This document shows positions 60,379-64,000 of a stretch of DNA of 64,000 nucleotides, piece by piece. How positions within the stretch are numbered: position 1 is the stretch's first letter; each line of letters begins with the position of its first letter. The position numbers were made by a program, and so were the translations under genes. The stretch spans positions 1 to 64,000 of the forward strand of contig JANWIP010000019.1 in the NCBI GenBank assembly GCA_025449845.1. Direction: 5' to 3'. The notes beneath the pieces are model-generated. The model did no database searches, had not been told where the DNA came from, and saw only the letters and a list, made by a program, of their open reading frames with translations. The DNA comes from Solirubrobacteraceae bacterium. Lineage in GTDB: Bacteria > Actinomycetota > Thermoleophilia > Solirubrobacterales > Solirubrobacteraceae.

Positions 60379-60594
60379 ATGACAGGGCGGATCGGCGCGA
60401 AGGGGCAGGTCGTGATTCCGAAGGCGCTGCGTGATCGGGCGCATCTGCATCCGGGCGACGAGGTCGACTTCGAGTTGCGTGATGAGGAGATCGTGCTTAT
60501 TGCCCGGAGGGTTCCCGCCCGGCTCGGGGGTCGGTTCAGGAACACTGGGATGGCCGCGCGTCTGCTTGAGGATCGGGCGCGCGAGCCCCGGTGA
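60379..60594 (+). CDS. AbrB/MazE-family antitoxin
   Basis: 71 aa. GRIGAKGQVVIPKALRDRAHLHPGDEVDFELRDEEIVLIARR is a swapped-hairpin SpoVT-AbrB DNA-binding domain, and the tail (GGRFRNTGMAARLLEDRAREPR) should contact the toxin. The stop overlaps the PIN-toxin GTG by 4 bp (GTGA). It probably represses its own promoter; GTTATACT about 15 bp upstream of ATG resembles a -10 element. Confidence 0.9.
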   Translation: MTGRIGAKGQVVIPKALRDRAHLHPGDEVDFELRDEEIVLIARRVPARLGGRFRNTGMAARLLEDRAREPR

Positions 60595-60980
60595 ACGTTT
60601 GCCTGGACTCATGGGCGATTCTCGCCTGGCTGGATGGTGAGGAGCCTGCGCTCTCGCGCGTTGAGGGACTGATCGACACACGGCCCATCGTGAGTTGGGT
60701 GAATCTAGTTGAGGTCTATTACCGCCTCGAGCGTGATCACGGGCGGATTGCCGCTGACGACACACTCACGTCCTTGCGGGCCGCCCTCTCACTGGACCTT
60801 CCGGGCACCGCGCGGATGATCGAGACCGCACGCCTGAAGGCTCGTGCATCGATCGCGCTCGGTGACTGCTTCGCAGTCGCGACTGCCGCCGCTCACGGGC
60901 TTGTGTTGCTCACCGGCGATCCCGAGATCCTCGAGCTACCGGACTCACCCTGCGTAACCGAGGATCTTCGCCCTAACTAG
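60591..60980 (+). CDS. PIN-domain ribonuclease toxin (VapC-like)
   Basis: 129 aa. LDSWAILAWLDGEEPA carries the first Asp, VNLVEVYYRL the Glu, LGDCFAVATAAAHGLVLLTGDPEIL the third and fourth acidic residues. The GD.F.VA.A..HG segment is typical of VapC relatives paired with AbrB antitoxins. GTG start inside the antitoxin stop. It completes a toxin-antitoxin pair next to the tRNA-Ser scar. Confidence 0.9.
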   Translation: MNVCLDSWAILAWLDGEEPALSRVEGLIDTRPIVSWVNLVEVYYRLERDHGRIAADDTLTSLRAALSLDLPGTARMIETARLKARASIALGDCFAVATAAAHGLVLLTGDPEILELPDSPCVTEDLRPN

Positions 60981-60991
60981 GTGCTTAGTGC

Positions 60992-61471
60992 CTACGCCGA
61001 GATCGGCGTTGTCGCGGCTCCGTCCGGAACTGGCGGCACGTCCGGCTCGGCGCCCTGCAGCGCGCGAGTGAGCAGCTGCCACAGGATCGCGCGTTCGCTC
61101 GGGTCGAGCGCTCGCAGCACATCGTCCTCGATCGTCTCCTGCGCGCGCTCGGCGCTGGTCAGTGCGCGGGATCCTTCGTCGGTCAGCTCGACCAGGTGGC
61201 GCCTGCGATCGTGCGGGTCACGACGACGGGTCACATATCCCAGGTCCTCAAGCTCGTTGAGTAACAGCACGACGTTGTTGGCGTCCATGCAGAGTGCCTC
61301 CGCCAGCTCCTGCTGGGGGGCATTGTCATGGTCTCGCACGTAGCTGAGCGCCATCAACAGGCGCATATGGATGCCTAGCAGCTCCTCGCTGCTGCGCCTG
61401 TAGACCTGCTTGGCCAGGCGGGTCAGCAGCACCATCGAAGTGGGGGCACATGCACGAGCCTCATCGTTCAT
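60992..61471 (-). CDS. MarR-family regulator of the divergent efflux pump
   Basis: About 159 aa from ATG at 61471. The winged HTH is NAPQQELAEALCMDANNVVLLLNELEDLGYVTRRRDPHDRRRHLVELTDEG, with flanking dimer helices (LLTRLAKQVYRRSSEELLGIHMRLLMALSYV; RAQETIEDDVLRALDPSERAILWQLL). The track start at 61606 runs through the operator region. Divergent from the DHA2 transporter with a 113-bp gap containing an inverted repeat, the standard MarR/efflux layout. It likely releases DNA on binding an aromatic or toxic compound. Confidence 0.9.
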   Translation of the reverse strand: MNDEARACAPTSMVLLTRLAKQVYRRSSEELLGIHMRLLMALSYVRDHDNAPQQELAEALCMDANNVVLLLNELEDLGYVTRRRDPHDRRRHLVELTDEGSRALTSAERAQETIEDDVLRALDPSERAILWQLLTRALQGAEPDVPPVPDGAATTPISA

Positions 61472-61499
61472 AACGGCACGATTATACCATCTTGCAGCA

Positions 61500-61540
61500 A
61501 TCATCACGTATAAATCGATGATACCTGTTTCAGTGATGAT
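61500..61540. promoter_or_regulatory. Predicted MarR operator: ATCATCAC / GTGATGAT
   Basis: Half-sites ATCATCAC (61500-61507) and GTGATGAT (61533-61540) are exact reverse complements 25 nt apart, with a further GATGAT between them (61517-61522). The region is AT-rich and lies between the divergent regulator and pump genes. Confidence 0.55.
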
Positions 61541-61584
61541 CCCTGCTATGGTGTTCCCTTCGAGCACCCTGGAAGGAGCATTCG

Positions 61585-63186
61585 ATGAGCACCACTGCCA
61601 CCCCATCCGATCATCCTGAGACGCTGGAATCGAGCGCCGCGCTGGAATCGAGCATCGCGCTGGAGTCAGGCGCCGGCGAACACTCTGACGCCGGCGCGGA
61701 CGCCCGCGGCGATGCGGCCAGCAAGCGCGAGCGTCGCCGTTGGATAGCGCTCGGCGTGCTCTGCCTCGGCCAGCTGATGATGGTCCTGGATGCGACCATC
61801 GTCAACGTCGCCTTGCCCGCCATCCAGCGCGAACTTCACTTCACGCAGGCCAACCTCACTTGGGTAATCGATGGCTACCTGATCACGTTCGGCGGCTTCC
61901 TGCTGCTGGCGGGCAGGTTTGGCGATCTGGTGGGCCGCAAGAAGGTCTTTCTCAGCGGGCTCGGCCTGTTCGTGGCCGCGTCCATACTGTGCGGGCTGGC
62001 CGACAGTCAGGCGATGCTGATCGGCGCCCGCCTGATCCAGGGGATTGGCGGCGCGATCGCCTCAAGCGTAATCCTGGCGATCATCGTCACCGAGTTTCCG
62101 CAGAAGGCCGAGCAGGCCAAGGCGATGGGCCTGTACGCGTTTGTGTCCGCCGGAGGTGGCTCCATTGGCCTGCTCGCCGGCGGCGCGCTCACGCAGTCGC
62201 TGAACTGGCACTGGATCTTCTTCGTCAACGTGCCCATCGGCGCGGTTGCGCTGCTGCTTGGCTGGATGCTGATCGAGGAGAACGTGGGCATCGGCCTCGC
62301 GGGAGGCGTCGATATTCTCGGCTCGGCCTTGATCACGCTTGCGACCATGTTTGGCGCGTTCGCGATCGTCAAGTCCAGCGAATACGGCCTGCTCTCGCCG
62401 CGCACGCTCGGCGCGGGCGGGGTCTCACTGGCTCTGCTGGGCGCCTTCCTGGCGCTGGAGGCGCGAGTGGCCAACCCGATCATGCCGCTGCGCATCCTGC
62501 GCCTGCGCACGCTGATGGGGTCGAGCCTCGTCCGCGGCCTGCTCGTCACGGGCATGTTCTCCGCGTTCTTCCTCGGCGCGCTGTACCTCGAGCGCGTGCT
62601 CGGCTACGACGCGATCGACACGGGACTGGCGTTCATGCCTCTGACCCTCGCCATCGCGGCGATGTCGTTGGGCATATCGGCACGCGCGGTGGCGCGCTTC
62701 GGCGCCGTGCAGACGCTGGCGGTCGGGCTGGGCGGCATCGTCGTCGGCCTGGTGCTACTGGCCCTGCAGGGTGTCCATGCAAGCTACTTCCCCGGCCTTT
62801 TCTTCGCCTTCCTCGCACTCGGCCTCTGCGCGGGCGCATCCTTCCTGCCACTGCTGATGATCGGTATGGCCGACGCGCCCCCGCGCGACGCGGGTCTGGC
62901 CTCGGGGATCATCAACGTCTCCGTGCAGCTGTTCGGCGCGATCGGCCTGGCCACGCTGGGCACGATCGCCACCGACCGCACCCAGGCGTTGAGTGCCGAC
63001 GGCAGCCCGTTGACCAGTGCGCTGACCGGCGGATACCACTTGGCGTATGTGGTCGCCTCGGTGTTCGTTGCGCTGGGGATTCTCGCGGCCTTCCTGTTGT
63101 TGCGCCCCCCGGCTTCCCAGCGGCAGGAGGTCGACCTGAGGCCGGAGGGAGTGAACGGCGAGCGCTTGGCAGCACAGGCCGCGTAA
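61585..63186 (+). CDS. DHA2-family (14-helix) MFS drug efflux transporter
   Basis: 533 aa. After a 50-residue Ser/Ala/Glu tail with repeated LESS motifs come 14 helices, opening WIALGVLCLGQLMMVLDATIVNVALPAIQRELHF with motif D1 (LDxTIVNVALP). GGFLLLAGRFGDLVGRKKVFLSG is motif A, and GGGSIGLLAGGALTQSLNWHWIFFVNVPIG is motif C with the following WRWIF-like region. GGAAGGAG precedes ATG at 61585. Proton-driven export of drugs or lipophilic compounds, controlled by the divergent MarR protein. Confidence 0.93.
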   Translation: MSTTATPSDHPETLESSAALESSIALESGAGEHSDAGADARGDAASKRERRRWIALGVLCLGQLMMVLDATIVNVALPAIQRELHFTQANLTWVIDGYLITFGGFLLLAGRFGDLVGRKKVFLSGLGLFVAASILCGLADSQAMLIGARLIQGIGGAIASSVILAIIVTEFPQKAEQAKAMGLYAFVSAGGGSIGLLAGGALTQSLNWHWIFFVNVPIGAVALLLGWMLIEENVGIGLAGGVDILGSALITLATMFGAFAIVKSSEYGLLSPRTLGAGGVSLALLGAFLALEARVANPIMPLRILRLRTLMGSSLVRGLLVTGMFSAFFLGALYLERVLGYDAIDTGLAFMPLTLAIAAMSLGISARAVARFGAVQTLAVGLGGIVVGLVLLALQGVHASYFPGLFFAFLALGLCAGASFLPLLMIGMADAPPRDAGLASGIINVSVQLFGAIGLATLGTIATDRTQALSADGSPLTSALTGGYHLAYVVASVFVALGILAAFLLLRPPASQRQEVDLRPEGVNGERLAAQAA

Positions 63187-63223
63187 CCGAAAGCAGAGCA
63201 AGCGGATCTCCACAAATGATCGA

Positions 63224-63252
63224 TTGACAGCGTAAGTCTCAGAATGTAGAAC
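63224..63252 (+). promoter_or_regulatory. Predicted sigma-70-type promoter of the peptidase gene
   Basis: TTGACA at 63224-63229, 17-nt spacer, TAGAAC at 63247-63252 (four of six matches to TATAAT), about 50 bp before the ATG. A GAAAGGA ribosome-binding site follows. Confidence 0.5.
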
Positions 63253-63304
63253 TCTTTGTCTACGGCGGACATCCGCCACCTCACGCCGGCGAAAGGACCA
63301 TTTC

Positions 63305-63997
63305 ATGGCTCCAGATCACGAAGTCCATAAGGCTCGCCTGCACGAGCAGCCGATGGCGGGCATGCGCCTGGGCCGCCACGTCGAGCACGATCCCCGCTCG
63401 CGCGAATTCACGGCCAAAAGGGCTCCCAAGATCGTCAGCGTCAAACACCAGGCCACCGGGCTCCCGCTCGACCAGGGAGAAATTGGATCCTGCACCGCCA
63501 ACGCCCTCTGCGGCGCGCTTGATTCCGCGCCTGATTTCACCGGCAGCACCACTCTCACCGAGCACGACGCCGTCCAGCTCTATGAACTGGAGACGAAAAT
63601 GGAGGGCGAGCCCTACCCTCCCAACGATCCCGGAGGCAGCGGACTGATGGTCTGCAAGGCCGCCAAGCAGCTCGGCCTAATCACCTCCTACCGGCACGCC
63701 TTCGGCGTTGAGCACGCGCTTCAGGCGCTCGTCCTGCGGCCTGTCATCACCGGCATCAGGTGGTTCACCAGCTTCGATACCCCCGACTCGAGTGGCCTCG
63801 TGCAGATCGCTCCCGGTGCCACCGTGCGCGGTGGCCACGAGGTCGTCGCCGATGAGATCGACGCTGAGAACAAGCTCGTCTGGTTCTGGAACAGCTGGGG
63901 CACCAAGTACGCGCAGGGCGGGCGCTTCTGCATGAGCTGGGACACCTGGAAGACGCTGCTTGAAGAACAGGGCGACGTTACCGTGCCTCTCAAATAA
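63305..63997 (+). CDS. C1-family (papain-like) cysteine peptidase
   Basis: 230 aa. LDQGEIGSCTANALCGAL holds the oxyanion Gln and the catalytic Cys, VRGGHEVVADEID the His, and VWFWNSWGTKYAQGGRFCMSW the Asn and the C-terminal strand. No signal peptide and almost no propeptide are present; about 50 residues with a VSVKHQATGLP lead-in precede the Cys. A cytosolic enzyme of the compact bacterial/phage C1A-like group is likely. It has its own promoter; the context gives no substrate. Confidence 0.9.
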   Translation: MAPDHEVHKARLHEQPMAGMRLGRHVEHDPRSREFTAKRAPKIVSVKHQATGLPLDQGEIGSCTANALCGALDSAPDFTGSTTLTEHDAVQLYELETKMEGEPYPPNDPGGSGLMVCKAAKQLGLITSYRHAFGVEHALQALVLRPVITGIRWFTSFDTPDSSGLVQIAPGATVRGGHEVVADEIDAENKLVWFWNSWGTKYAQGGRFCMSWDTWKTLLEEQGDVTVPLK

Positions 63998-64000
63998 TCG

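Noticed and set aside
61740-63227. 495-aa plus-strand ORF overlapping the DHA2 transporter
   Set aside because: Shifted frame of a gene with full MFS motifs; no hydrophobic or domain pattern of its own.

Overview
The window reads as chromosome from a high-GC actinobacterium, most likely class Thermoleophilia, order Solirubrobacterales or a close relative. This is inferred from the GC-rich coding, the frequent GTG starts and 1-8 bp start/stop overlaps, and several secreted families that I associate with that group: a surface protein with a DGRAWEMVSP motif (53711-55879), its partner with CP..S.IG repeats (55872-58721), the YHVYSCRTPDG protein (14640-16412) and the GSGHYAHAKGTG barrel-like protein (26677-27243). 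No rRNA gene or CRISPR array is visible.

Layout. 1-3700: remnant of a conjugative or integrative element, with a MobF relaxase and its helicase as two overlapping ORFs, a RelE-type toxin-antitoxin pair, and the 3' half of a tRNA-Arg(ACG), which is the usual scar of tyrosine-recombinase integration. 3700-6740: two TetR modules, one with a perfect 26-bp palindrome between it and a divergent small membrane-protein gene, the other coupled to an NmrA-like reductase. 6778-14691: a surface-glycan cluster (three GT4 transferases, a flippase and a two-domain GT2 protein in one overlapping operon) with a divergent methyltransferase. 14640-27665: secreted protein, cytochrome P450, a hidden 56-aa membrane protein, HU, an RmlD-like SDR with altered catalytic residues, a THI5-like lipoprotein with a class II aldolase-like protein, methylmalonyl-CoA mutase large subunit, arylsulfotransferase-like protein, universal stress protein and two secreted proteins.

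28001-30557: a toxin-antitoxin island (VapBC, HicBA, a decayed MazF with its antitoxin) around a lipoprotein-like signal peptidase, ending at tRNA-Ser(GGA). 30673-37842: cell-envelope and manganese genes (L,D-transpeptidase, mntR-mntH, methyltransferase, GtrA and a DPM1-like GT2, collagen-like secreted protein). 37794-43871: a three-gene coupled operon of an alpha-oxoamine-synthase-type PLP enzyme, a ten-helix PAS-GGDEF-EAL c-di-GMP protein and an MFS transporter. I consider this the best candidate for an undescribed signalling unit. 44068-50311: complete Type I restriction-modification system hsdM-hsdS-hsdR. 50312-53710: gene-poor debris and small accessory genes. 53711-58721: the coupled pair of large secreted proteins. 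58817-60246: a decayed tyrosine recombinase, two intact tRNA-Ser genes and a tRNA-Ser 3' half. 60379-63997: AbrB/PIN toxin-antitoxin, a MarR regulator with divergent DHA2 efflux pump, and a papain-like C1 peptidase.

The region has been used repeatedly as an integration target. Two tRNA 3' halves (Arg near 3620, Ser near 59883) are each preceded by the same 14-nt sequence opening a 10+2+10 inverted repeat. Many operons here rely on 4-bp start/stop overlaps, so translational coupling appears to be the main way of linking gene expression.
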